Shown piece by piece: positions 1 through 5,974 of a stretch of DNA of 5,974 nt. This stretch comes from an uncultured Clostridia bacterium (GTDB lineage: Bacteria > Bacillota > Clostridia > Christensenellales > CAG-314). The notes below the pieces were generated by a model. The model made no database searches, was not told the origin of the DNA, and worked only from the letters and a program-made list of their open reading frames with translations. The stretch is taken from positions 1-5,974 of the forward strand of contig CAKRAM010000058.1 of NCBI GenBank assembly GCA_934294965.1. The letters are read 5' to 3'. A program made the position numbers and the translations under genes. Each line of letters begins with the position of its first letter. The first letter of the stretch is position 1.

Positions 1-84
1 GTCAAAATCGATTCTTCGACAAAACGCGATTTGGCGGATTCCTACATTTACAAACGGTTTAACCCGGTAGTATTCAATGCATAG
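1..84 (+). CDS. C-terminal end of an unidentified upstream gene (partial)
   Basis: Reading from base 1, frame 1 stays open for 27 codons and ends with TAG at 82-84. The tail ends in YKRFNPVVFNA and its codons (AAA, GAT, TTG, AAC, GCG) resemble those of the genes downstream. The other two forward frames close earlier, at 70 and 62, so this is the best candidate but not a decisive one. The piece is too short to assign to a family. In many Firmicutes recJ or apt lies just before relA, so one of these is possible by context only; nothing in the residues proves it. If real, it ends 44 bases before the relA start, and the putative relA promoter overlaps or directly follows its stop. Confidence 0.5.
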   Translation, partial: VKIDSSTKRDLADSYIYKRFNPVVFNA

Positions 85-103
85 TTTCGCGCTCGAAAAT
101 CGA

Positions 104-109
104 TATAAT
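104..109 (+). promoter_or_regulatory. Candidate -10 box for relA
   Basis: A perfect TATAAT lies 19 bases before the relA ATG. The best-spaced -35 sequence (TAGTTT at 82-87, 16-base spacer) matches TTGACA at only two positions, so this would be a weak promoter or one needing an activator. A start about 7 bases downstream, near 116, gives a leader of only about 13 bases before the ATG at 129. It would give relA its own promoter, independent of the upstream gene. Confidence 0.45.
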
Positions 110-120
110 TAGTGTCAGTT

Positions 121-126
121 AGGTGA
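121..126 (+). promoter_or_regulatory. Shine-Dalgarno sequence that decides the relA start
   Basis: AGGTGA matches the 3' part of the Shine-Dalgarno sequence AAGGAGGTGATC. The GG at 122-123 is 5 bases before the ATG at 129, a normal distance. A GTG at 123 lies inside this site and has no ribosome-binding sequence of its own upstream, so ATG 129 is preferred. Confidence 0.6.
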
Positions 127-128
127 AT

Positions 129-2318
129 ATGAACACGGAAAAAGAAAAGGCGGAAGTTACTATTGCCAATTTTTTGGCAAAGGTTAGGCATTATTATCAT
201 CCGACCGATATCAACTTAATAAACGATGCTTTCGAATTGGCTAATAAGGCTCATAGCGGACAGTTTAGAGCCAGTGGCCGTCCATACATCACGCATCCGG
301 TTATCGTTGCGGATATCCTTATCGACATGGGACTGGATACTTCCACAATTTGCGCTGCGTTGTTGCACGACACGGTGGAGGATACCTACGTTACCGACGA
401 GGATCTTCGCAAACGTTTCGGTGACGAGATTGCCGACCTTGTTGCAGGCGTCACAAAGCTGGAAAAAATAAAATTCCACAACAAAGAGGAAGAACAAGCC
501 GAAAATATGCGCAAAATGTTTTTTGCAATGGCAAAAGATGTTCGCGTTATGCTTATTAAGCTTGCCGATCGTTTGCACAACATGCGTTCGCTTATGTACC
601 TTTCTCCCGAAAAGCAACTCATAATCTCCAAGGAAACTTTGGATATTTTTGCACCCATTGCCGGAAGACTTGGTATTTCGCCCATCAAAAGCGAGCTTGA
701 AGACCTGTGCTTGAAGTATTTGGATCCCGATGCATACAAGCACATTTCCGAAGGAATTGCAATGAAGAAGCAAGAGCGCGATCAAATCGTTGATGATTTT
801 ATCGTCGAGCTAAAAAAAGAGTTGGTTTCTTCCAGCATTCCGGATTTTGATATATACGGCAGAACAAAGCACTTGTATTCCATCTACAAAAAGATGAAAA
901 AACAAAACAAGACTTTGGAACAAATCTACGATATGACAGCGGTGCGCGTTATCGTCGATACAATCAAAGATTGCTACGCGGTTCTTGGTGCAATTCACGC
1001 AAGGTGGAAGCCGATGCCGGGAAGGTTTAAGGACTATATCGCAGTTCCCAAGCCGAACATGTACCAATCCTTGCATACCACCGTTTTTATTGATGTTGAT
1101 TCTCATCGTTACCCGATAGAAGTGCAAATAAGAACGCACGAAATGCACAAGGTTGCCGAATACGGTATCGCGGCGCACTGGAAGTACAAGGAAGGCTTTG
1201 TGGGCGATTCCGGCATGGACGATAAACTCGGCTGGGTAAAGGAAGTTTTGTCTTTCGACAACGACCTTAAGGATAGCAAAGAGTTTTTGGATTTGATTCG
1301 TAAGGACATATCCAACACCAACGAAGTGTGCGTATTTACACCCAACGGCGACGTAAAATTGTTGCCTGCCGGCGCAACCGCTTTGGACTTTGCCTACGCC
1401 GTGCACAGTCAAGTGGGTAACAAGTGCGTAGGAACTAAGGTCAACAACAAAATCGTTCCGCTGGATACCGTTTTAAACAACGGTGATACTGTGGAAGTTA
1501 TGACCAACCCGAACGCGAAAGGACCTTCTCGCGATTGGATGAAAATTGTCAAAACGCCTTCCGCAAAATCTAAAATTCGTCAGTTTTTCAAACGCGAGCT
1601 AAAGGAAGAGTACATCCGCACAGGCAAGTCCATGGTAGAGCGCGAAGCCAAACATCGTGGAGTTGCTCCGTCCGATTTGCTCACAAACGAAGCAATCGAG
1701 GCGGTTTGTGAACGCTATATGTTTGCTTCCGCCGATGAAATGTACGCCGCTGTCGGATACGGAAGTTTGTCGCTAAGCCAAGCCATAACAAAGTTGATTG
1801 CGGGCAATCCGCACGTTTCAGAGAGCCTCAAAAAGCAACAATCTCCGCGTCGCAATAAAACCGCAACCGGAAAAGAGAATGCCGTAATTATAAAAGGCAT
1901 GAACGATTTGCTTGTAAGATTTTCTCGCTGTTGCAGTCCTGTTCCGGGCGACGACATCGTGGGGTACATTTCTCGTGGTCGTGGCGTGTGTGTTCACCGC
2001 GCCGACTGCCCCTCGGTCAAAAATATGGAAAGCGAACGCATAGTGGAGGCTAGTTGGGCAAATACCGACGACAAAACTACGTTCCCTGCAACTGTGGAAA
2101 TTATGGCGGAAGATAAGGGCGACATTTTTGCCGAAATTACAAAAGTAATTGTGGGAGAAAATCTTCCGTTGGTTGCAATAAATGCTCGTAAGGACAAAAA
2201 AGGCAACGCAATTGCAACCGTAACGGTAGAAATCAGCAATCACGAACAGGTAAATCAACTTATGAACAAACTGAACGCTTTGCCTGCCGTAATAGGAGTT
2301 TATCGTACACACGGATGA
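129..2318 (+). CDS. relA: Bifunctional (p)ppGpp synthetase/hydrolase, Rel/SpoT family
   Basis: This cytoplasmic enzyme makes (p)ppGpp from ATP and GDP/GTP and hydrolyses it again, setting the stringent response. The 729 residues show the full Rel layout. The N-terminal HD hydrolase domain has YITHP, LHDTVEDT with H80-D81, and LADRLHNMR. The synthetase domain has LYSIYKKM, RFKD at 299-302, KPNMYQSLHT and EVQIRT. A TGS domain spans about 400-459, followed by a helical region, a zinc-finger-like segment (C601, C602, H623, C627) and a C-terminal ACT domain from about 654. The HD pair and RFKD (the RxKD form of bifunctional Rel; mono-functional RelA has ExDD) suggest both activities are intact. 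Length is typical. ATG 129 is chosen over GTG 123 because AGGTGA lies just before it. The stop overlaps the next gene's start. The dtd gene that often follows relA in Firmicutes is absent here. Confidence 0.97.
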   Translation: MNTEKEKAEVTIANFLAKVRHYYHPTDINLINDAFELANKAHSGQFRASGRPYITHPVIVADILIDMGLDTSTICAALLHDTVEDTYVTDEDLRKRFGDEIADLVAGVTKLEKIKFHNKEEEQAENMRKMFFAMAKDVRVMLIKLADRLHNMRSLMYLSPEKQLIISKETLDIFAPIAGRLGISPIKSELEDLCLKYLDPDAYKHISEGIAMKKQERDQIVDDFIVELKKELVSSSIPDFDIYGRTKHLYSIYKKMKKQNKTLEQIYDMTAVRVIVDTIKDCYAVLGAIHARWKPMPGRFKDYIAVPKPNMYQSLHTTVFIDVDSHRYPIEVQIRTHEMHKVAEYGIAAHWKYKEGFVGDSGMDDKLGWVKEVLSFDNDLKDSKEFLDLIRKDISNTNEVCVFTPNGDVKLLPAGATALDFAYAVHSQVGNKCVGTKVNNKIVPLDTVLNNGDTVEVMTNPNAKGPSRDWMKIVKTPSAKSKIRQFFKRELKEEYIRTGKSMVEREAKHRGVAPSDLLTNEAIEAVCERYMFASADEMYAAVGYGSLSLSQAITKLIAGNPHVSESLKKQQSPRRNKTATGKENAVIIKGMNDLLVRFSRCCSPVPGDDIVGYISRGRGVCVHRADCPSVKNMESERIVEASWANTDDKTTFPATVEIMAEDKGDIFAEITKVIVGENLPLVAINARKDKKGNAIATVTVEISNHEQVNQLMNKLNALPAVIGVYRTHG

Positions 2319-2932
2319 TGAAAGTATATTCTTTTTGCGCGGGAGAGTTGGGTACTAACTCGATAGTACTTGTAAAAAACGGCAAATGCATTGCTATAGA
2401 CGTGCCGTATGGCGCCGATAGTGTGGAAAAGTTTATTTCGGACAACCAACTGCAACTTGTAGCGGTATTGCTTACGCACGGTCACTTTGACCACGTGGGT
2501 GGAGTGCAACGCCTAATCGATAGGTTCGGTTGTTCCGATTTATCCGTATTTATCCACAGCGCTGACGAAGAATTGGCAAATTGCGCTTCGCAAAATCGGT
2601 GGTCGGTCAAAGCTGAAAACTGTTATCCAACAAAACATGTTTCAAAAGGACACTATTCGGTGGATTTTTTCGATTTTGACGTTATCGAAACCCCCGGACA
2701 TACCGCAGGCTCTGTTTGTTACGTGTTTGACGAATGTAATTTGCTTGTCAGCGGAGACACTTTGTTTTGCGGTGGAATAGGACGAACTGATTTTCCAGAG
2801 AGCGTTCCTTCTCAAATGCGTTCCTCGCTGGCAAAATTGAAATGCTTGGATAAAAACTATGAAGTCGTGTGCGGACACGGTCCGTCAACTTCTCTCGATG
2901 CCGAAAAAAGGACAAACCCGTATCTATTATGA
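2315..2932 (+). CDS. MBL-fold metallo-hydrolase, glyoxalase II-like
   Basis: A 205-residue single-domain metallo-beta-lactamase-fold protein, probably a cytoplasmic zinc hydrolase; no signal peptide or membrane segment is seen. The metal-binding motifs are complete: THGHFDH at 54-60 (H55, H57, D59, H60), PGHTAG at 127-132 (H129), SGDTLF at 146-151 (D148) and GHG at 187-189 (H188). GRTDFP at 156-161 and the terminal NPYL are typical of short glyoxalase II-like (YcbL-type) members. These often act on thioesters such as lactoylglutathione, but the true substrate here is unknown. The long C-terminal substrate-binding domain of classical GloB is absent. The start ATG overlaps the relA stop as ATGA; a second ATG at 2318 is equally possible. 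AGGAG at 2294-2298 is too far upstream (16 bases) to serve well, so translation is probably coupled to relA. Confidence 0.93.
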   Translation: MMKVYSFCAGELGTNSIVLVKNGKCIAIDVPYGADSVEKFISDNQLQLVAVLLTHGHFDHVGGVQRLIDRFGCSDLSVFIHSADEELANCASQNRWSVKAENCYPTKHVSKGHYSVDFFDFDVIETPGHTAGSVCYVFDECNLLVSGDTLFCGGIGRTDFPESVPSQMRSSLAKLKCLDKNYEVVCGHGPSTSLDAEKRTNPYLL

Positions 2933-4326
2933 GATTGCTAACAAACTTTACATTGCCAACTGAAATTCAGGACGTTGCAAAACTGTTTTTTGCCGACGTG
3001 GAAATCGTTACCGAGCAACCTGCGGATATTGTCCTGTCGGAATGTCATGACGGCGATGACTATCACTACGTGGCTACTTTCTTTGCCATGGTGGAAACGC
3101 AAAAGGTATCCGTCGCAAACGTTGACGAATTGCAAAAAATGCGTCTTAGAAAGCGGTTTGCTAAAATATGCACGTACAATTTGCTTTCAAAGGTTACGGG
3201 AAAGAGTATGCCTTGGGGCAGTTTAACGGGGATAAGACCTACAAAACTTGCCAGACAACTTGTTCGCGAAGGTTTGGATTGGAAAAAAACTTTCGCCGAC
3301 ATATTGGGCGTTTCAAATGAAAAAATTAGCCTTGTGAACGAAATTTTGACAGTGCAAAGCGGTTTGAGCGGCATCGGCGGAACGGATTTGTACGTGGGCG
3401 TTCCGTTTTGTGTTTCTCGTTGCAGTTATTGCTCGTTTACAAGTGGTGAAATCGACAGGCTTCGTAAGTACGTTGAACCGTATGTTTCGGCCCTTAAAAA
3501 AGACATTCGTCAAACTATAGATTTTGCAAGGAAAAACGATATTAACATCGATAACGTGTATTTTGGCGGAGGTACGCCAACGTCGCTTTCCGTCGAGCAA
3601 CTTGACGAAGTTCTTTCCGAAATAGATTTTGTTCCTACGGAGTTTACCGTGGAAGCAGGTCGTCCCGACACGTTGGACGAAAACAAGTTGCAGGTTTTGG
3701 CAAAACACGGCATAAACAGAATTTCGGTAAATCCGCAAACTTTCAATCAAAGCGTTTTGGACGTTATAGGTAGAAAACATTCGGTACAAGATATTTACGA
3801 CAAGTATCATCTTGCGCGTTCGTACGGCTTTGTTATCAACATGGATTTAATTGCAGGATTGCCTTCTGAAAGTTACGAAATGTTTTGCCACAGCGTGGAT
3901 TGCGCTATAGAACTTGATCCGGATAATATCACCGTTCACACGCTGGCACTTAAGCACGGAAGCGTTTTGAAAGAGCAAAACTATGCTGCGGAAACATTTG
4001 TCGGCAAAATGGTGGACTACGCCTCCGATAAGCTTCATAAAGCCGGATATATGCCGTACTATATGTATAGGCAAAAATACGTTATGGAAAATTTGGAAAA
4101 CGTCGGGTATTGCAAAGTCGGCAAAGCCTGTTTGTACAATGTCGGAATTATGGAAGAAATGTCCTCGATACTTGCTTGCGGAACAAACGCTATTTCTAAA
4201 AAAGTCGTCGAGTGCGAAAACCGAATTGAACGTGCGGCAAACGCAAAGGACGTTATCACGTACATAGATCGCATTGACGATTATTTACAAAAGAAGTTTG
4301 CGCTGTTTGACAAAAATGCAGAATAG
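2929..4326 (+). CDS. hemZ: HemZ-type coproporphyrinogen III dehydrogenase-like radical SAM protein
   Basis: A 465-residue radical SAM protein of the HemN/HemW/HemZ group. The cluster motif is C161-x3-C165-x2-C168 in VPFCVSRCSYCSF, which binds a 4Fe-4S cluster with S-adenosylmethionine. Other family marks are WGSLTGIRPTK (96-106), FGGGTPTS (212-219), EAGRPDT (242-248), NMDLIAGLP (304-312), and the C-terminal YMYRQK (378-383) and NLENVGY (388-394) that distinguish HemZ. The about 150-residue N-terminal extension before the radical SAM core is also typical of HemZ. In Bacillus HemZ is linked to anaerobic haem synthesis, but many anaerobes carry it without a haem pathway, so the reaction here is uncertain; no other haem gene is in the window. 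The start is ATG 2929, overlapping the MBL stop as ATGA. An in-frame GTG at 2869 would add 20 residues inside the MBL gene and looks unlikely. Confidence 0.93.
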   Translation: MRLLTNFTLPTEIQDVAKLFFADVEIVTEQPADIVLSECHDGDDYHYVATFFAMVETQKVSVANVDELQKMRLRKRFAKICTYNLLSKVTGKSMPWGSLTGIRPTKLARQLVREGLDWKKTFADILGVSNEKISLVNEILTVQSGLSGIGGTDLYVGVPFCVSRCSYCSFTSGEIDRLRKYVEPYVSALKKDIRQTIDFARKNDINIDNVYFGGGTPTSLSVEQLDEVLSEIDFVPTEFTVEAGRPDTLDENKLQVLAKHGINRISVNPQTFNQSVLDVIGRKHSVQDIYDKYHLARSYGFVINMDLIAGLPSESYEMFCHSVDCAIELDPDNITVHTLALKHGSVLKEQNYAAETFVGKMVDYASDKLHKAGYMPYYMYRQKYVMENLENVGYCKVGKACLYNVGIMEEMSSILACGTNAISKKVVECENRIERAANAKDVITYIDRIDDYLQKKFALFDKNAE

Positions 4327-4363
4327 CGATGTGTCGGCAGGGCAACAGAAAATGTAAACAGTA

Positions 4364-4379
4364 TACAGTTGTACAGTTG
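4364..4379 (+). repeat. Perfect 2 x 8-base tandem repeat in the hemZ-DUF3810 gap
   Basis: TACAGTTG occurs twice in direct succession, and a third partial copy (ACAGT at 4358-4362) precedes it, so ACAGT recurs every 7-8 bases. The palindromes GTATAC (4361-4366) and TGTACA (4370-4375) fall inside the same stretch. It sits in the 116-base gap between hemZ and the DUF3810 gene, about 65 bases before that gene. It could be an operator or part of a promoter: TTGACG at 4377-4382 resembles a -35 box, but no good -10 lies 16-18 bases further on. It could also be chance. No rho-independent terminator is visible in this gap. Confidence 0.4.
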
Positions 4380-4442
4380 ACGGTCGGTGGCAAAATCGGC
4401 TGACTTGGTTCGTGCGTAGTTAAGCGTAAGTTATTGAAAAAT

Positions 4443-5603
4443 ATGAAAAGATTCGTAAAAAGATTGATAATATTGGGAGTGCTGGTTGTGGTGTTGATAA
4501 CGCTATCGATACTGCAAAACAGCACTGCCGTTTGCGAGTTTTTTGCAACAACGGTTTCGCGCGCTTGGATATGGTTTTGGGGACACGTTCTCGGTTGGAT
4601 TTCGGTCAGTTTTTACGAATGGTCACTTGCTGTGGTAATTTTGGGGTTGCCGGCATTTGCGTTTTTTATCGTTTTCTTTTTGATCAAAAAACGATATTCA
4701 GCGCTGGTGTCGCTTGTTCTTGCCGTTGCAATTGCCGGCGTTTCCTTCGGAAACATTTATATCGTTTCGGCAGGCTTTGCATACAATCGAAACGTATTGC
4801 CGACTTACGTTTATCGTGAACACGAAAGCCAAGAAGTGAACTATTCCGATGCGCTCAATATTGCGTCACTCGTTGTGGACGAACTTAATGCCGCCTATGA
4901 GCAAATTGACCATGATGAAAATGGCAACGTTGTATATCCGTTTTCCTTTTCCGAACTTAACGATTTGATAGCCGAGGAATACGCAAAGTTGGATGACGAG
5001 TATTTTTCTTCCTACACACCTAACGTAAAAAAGATTGCCAATGAATGGGTAATGAACGAACTGCACATAAGCGGTGTGTTTTTTGCTCCGTACGGGGAAC
5101 CAAACGTCAGCGTGGGGTACTCCAGCATGATGCTGCCATATACAATGGCGCATGAATTGGCACATTCCAAGGGCGTTATGCGTGAAAATGAGGCCAACAC
5201 TGTTGCGGCATACGTGTTGCTTTCGTCGGATAATCCGTATTTGCGTTATAGCGCGTTGGTGTCCTGCTACACGGCGGCTTTAAGTTTGGTTCGCTTGTAT
5301 CCAAATTCGCTTAGCGATTACAACTTGCTGTATGCCAAAATCAATGAGGGAGTGTTTAAGGAAATTCGTAACTACAACGAGTATAATTCCAAATTTACCA
5401 CCTTTGACAATGTCGGCAAGTTCTTCAACGATATATACTTAAAGATTAACGGGCAGGGCGGAACAAACAGTTATCAAAAACCGTCCACGAGCGAAGACAC
5501 GGGCGAAAAGGACGACGACGGATTTCCGATATTGAAAATCAGAAGTTATTCCAACTTGCAAAACGTTCTTATTGGTTTGTATAAAAACTGCACACTGCTT
5601 TAG
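4443..5603 (+). CDS. DUF3810-family membrane protein with zincin HExxH motif
   Basis: A 386-residue integral membrane protein that I recognise as DUF3810-like. Three hydrophobic segments lie in the first third (about 8-25, 60-82 and 86-110), followed by a large soluble domain. That domain contains HELAH at 237-241 followed by SKGVMRENEAN, giving an HExxH zinc motif with candidate third ligands E248 and E250. This is the pattern of a membrane-anchored metallopeptidase; activity and substrate are unproven. The preceding ISGVFFAPYGEPNVSV and the C-terminal SYSNLQNVLIGLY also fit the family. A low-complexity acidic linker (about 349-360) precedes the C-terminus. The soluble domain has the length of a complete family member. 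ATG 4443 is preferred; an in-frame TTG at 4434 adds three residues, and neither has a strong Shine-Dalgarno sequence. It lies 116 bases after hemZ, so it may be read through or have its own weak promoter. Confidence 0.85.
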   Translation: MKRFVKRLIILGVLVVVLITLSILQNSTAVCEFFATTVSRAWIWFWGHVLGWISVSFYEWSLAVVILGLPAFAFFIVFFLIKKRYSALVSLVLAVAIAGVSFGNIYIVSAGFAYNRNVLPTYVYREHESQEVNYSDALNIASLVVDELNAAYEQIDHDENGNVVYPFSFSELNDLIAEEYAKLDDEYFSSYTPNVKKIANEWVMNELHISGVFFAPYGEPNVSVGYSSMMLPYTMAHELAHSKGVMRENEANTVAAYVLLSSDNPYLRYSALVSCYTAALSLVRLYPNSLSDYNLLYAKINEGVFKEIRNYNEYNSKFTTFDNVGKFFNDIYLKINGQGGTNSYQKPSTSEDTGEKDDDGFPILKIRSYSNLQNVLIGLYKNCTLL

Positions 5604-5653
5604 TAGAGGCTGTTTTGCTCCGAAAGTAACTCCGCCAAAAAATGTAAAAAAGT

Positions 5654-5704
5654 GTAAAAAAATTGTTTCAAATCGTTGACAGTTTTTTTGCGGTGCGATA
5701 TAAT
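5654..5704 (+). promoter_or_regulatory. Strong tRNA-operon promoter: UP element, TTGACA, 17 bp, TATAAT
   Basis: TTGACA at 5676-5681 and TATAAT at 5699-5704 are both perfect, and the spacer is the ideal 17 bases. The 22 bases at 5654-5675, directly before TTGACA, match the Escherichia coli UP-element consensus (nnAAAWWTWTTTTnnnAAAnnn) at all but two defined positions. Three A-runs at 5637-5642, 5646-5651 and 5656-5662 are spaced roughly one helical turn apart, which would add curvature. Transcription should begin near 5711, about 11 bases before the tRNA-Gly 5' end. This is the sort of promoter found on stable-RNA operons, whose output is commonly linked to growth rate. Confidence 0.9.
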
Positions 5705-5721
5705 GAGTAGGCTGTTGAAGT

Positions 5722-5795
5722 GCGGGTGTAGTTCAATGGTAGAATCCCAGCCTTCCAAGCTGGTCGCGTGGGTCCGATTCCCATCACCCGCTCCA
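5722..5795 (+). tRNA. tRNA-Gly(TCC)
   Basis: The acceptor stem GCGGGTG (5722-5728) pairs fully with CACCCGC (5785-5791). The discriminator is T and CCA is encoded (5793-5795). The anticodon stem CCAGC/GCTGG encloses the loop CTTCCAA with anticodon TCC at 5754-5756, reading GGA and GGG. The D loop keeps GG at 18-19. The T stem GTGGG/CCCAT is intact with one G-T pair, but the T loop reads TCCGATT rather than TTCGATT, placing C at position 55, where nearly all tRNAs have T (pseudouridine). It is the first gene of the array. Confidence 0.96.
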
Positions 5796-5808
5796 AACTA
5801 CAAGTTTG
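5794..5808 (+). repeat. Inverted repeat at the tRNA-Gly 3' end
   Basis: CAAACT (5794-5799) and AGTTTG (5803-5808) form a perfect 6-bp stem around the loop ACA. The left arm includes the last two bases of the tRNA-Gly CCA. No run of T follows and another tRNA starts 4 bases later, so it is not a terminator. It may mark a processing site between the Gly and Arg tRNAs, or be chance. Confidence 0.45.
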
Positions 5809-5811
5809 CCT

Positions 5812-5888
<77 letters not shown>

Positions 5889-5892
5889 TTAT

Positions 5893-5970
5893 GGTGGGCT
5901 TAGCTCAGCTGGTTAGAGTGCCAGATTGTGACTCTGGAGGTCATGGGTTCGATTCCCATTGCTCACCCCA
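5893..5970 (+). tRNA. tRNA-His(GTG)
   Basis: The anticodon stem CCAGA/TCTGG (5921-5937) encloses TTGTGAC with anticodon GTG at 5928-5930. The extra G at position -1 (5893), opposite C73 (5967), is encoded in the DNA, the identity mark of bacterial tRNA-His, and CCA is encoded at 5968-5970. The T loop is the standard TTCGATT. The acceptor stem is imperfect: G4-T69 is a wobble and T7 faces T66. The 3' end of the gene is inside the window, and TTAT follows. Confidence 0.96.
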
Positions 5971-5974
5971 TTAT

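Noticed and set aside
85..98. Small inverted repeat TTTCG-CGCT-CGAAA after the upstream stop codon
   Set aside because: Only 5 bp with no T-run directly after it, and it lies in the putative relA promoter spacer; too weak to call a terminator.
216..785. Long minus-strand open frame (189 codons) inside relA, and similar antisense frames in the other genes
   Set aside because: They overlap strongly conserved protein-coding sequence in another frame, have no recognisable domains and no ribosome-binding context.
2869..2928. GTG 2869 as a longer hemZ start
   Set aside because: The extra 20 residues are a basic, unconserved-looking stretch encoded inside the MBL gene's conserved GHG region; the ATGA overlap start at 2929 matches the MRLLTNF-type beginning expected of the family.
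5604..5653. Possible terminator after the DUF3810 gene
   Set aside because: CTCCG at 5618-5622 and 5630-5634 is a direct repeat, not an inverted one, and the following runs are A rather than T on this strand. No hairpin with a T tail is present.

Overview
The window looks like a stretch of a Clostridia-like (Firmicutes) chromosome of moderate G+C, with all recognisable genes on the + strand. Grounds: a bifunctional Rel-type stringent-response enzyme followed by an MBL-fold hydrolase and a HemZ-type radical SAM protein, an arrangement familiar from clostridia; a DUF3810 membrane zincin; and a tRNA array with encoded CCA ends. The lineage below that level is inference; the divergence of the proteins suggests an uncultured or little-studied member.

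Layout. Bases 1-84 read as the last 27 codons of an unidentified upstream gene. A TATAAT box at 104-109 and a Shine-Dalgarno sequence at 121-126 precede relA (129-2318), a full-length bifunctional (p)ppGpp synthetase/hydrolase. The stop of relA overlaps the start of an MBL hydrolase (2315-2932), whose stop overlaps the start of hemZ (2929-4326). Both junctions are ATGA overlaps, so the three genes are almost certainly one translationally coupled operon. A 116-base gap carrying a perfect 2 x 8 tandem repeat separates hemZ from a three-helix membrane protein with an HExxH motif (4443-5603, DUF3810 family).

From 5654 onward there is a very strong housekeeping-type promoter: a near-consensus UP element, then TTGACA, 17 bases, and TATAAT. 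It drives a tRNA array: tRNA-Gly(TCC), tRNA-Arg(TCT) and tRNA-His(GTG). The array probably continues past the window edge, because the TTAT linker between the Arg and His tRNAs appears again after the His tRNA.

Functionally the window combines growth-rate control (relA), central or stress metabolism of uncertain substrate (MBL, HemZ), an envelope metallopeptidase-like protein, and translation (tRNAs). I see no mobile element, CRISPR array, phage gene or defence system. The most unusual items are the C at position 55 of the tRNA-Gly T loop, the small inverted repeat that includes the last two bases of that tRNA's CCA end, and the DUF3810 gene directly downstream of hemZ, where hisS is often found.
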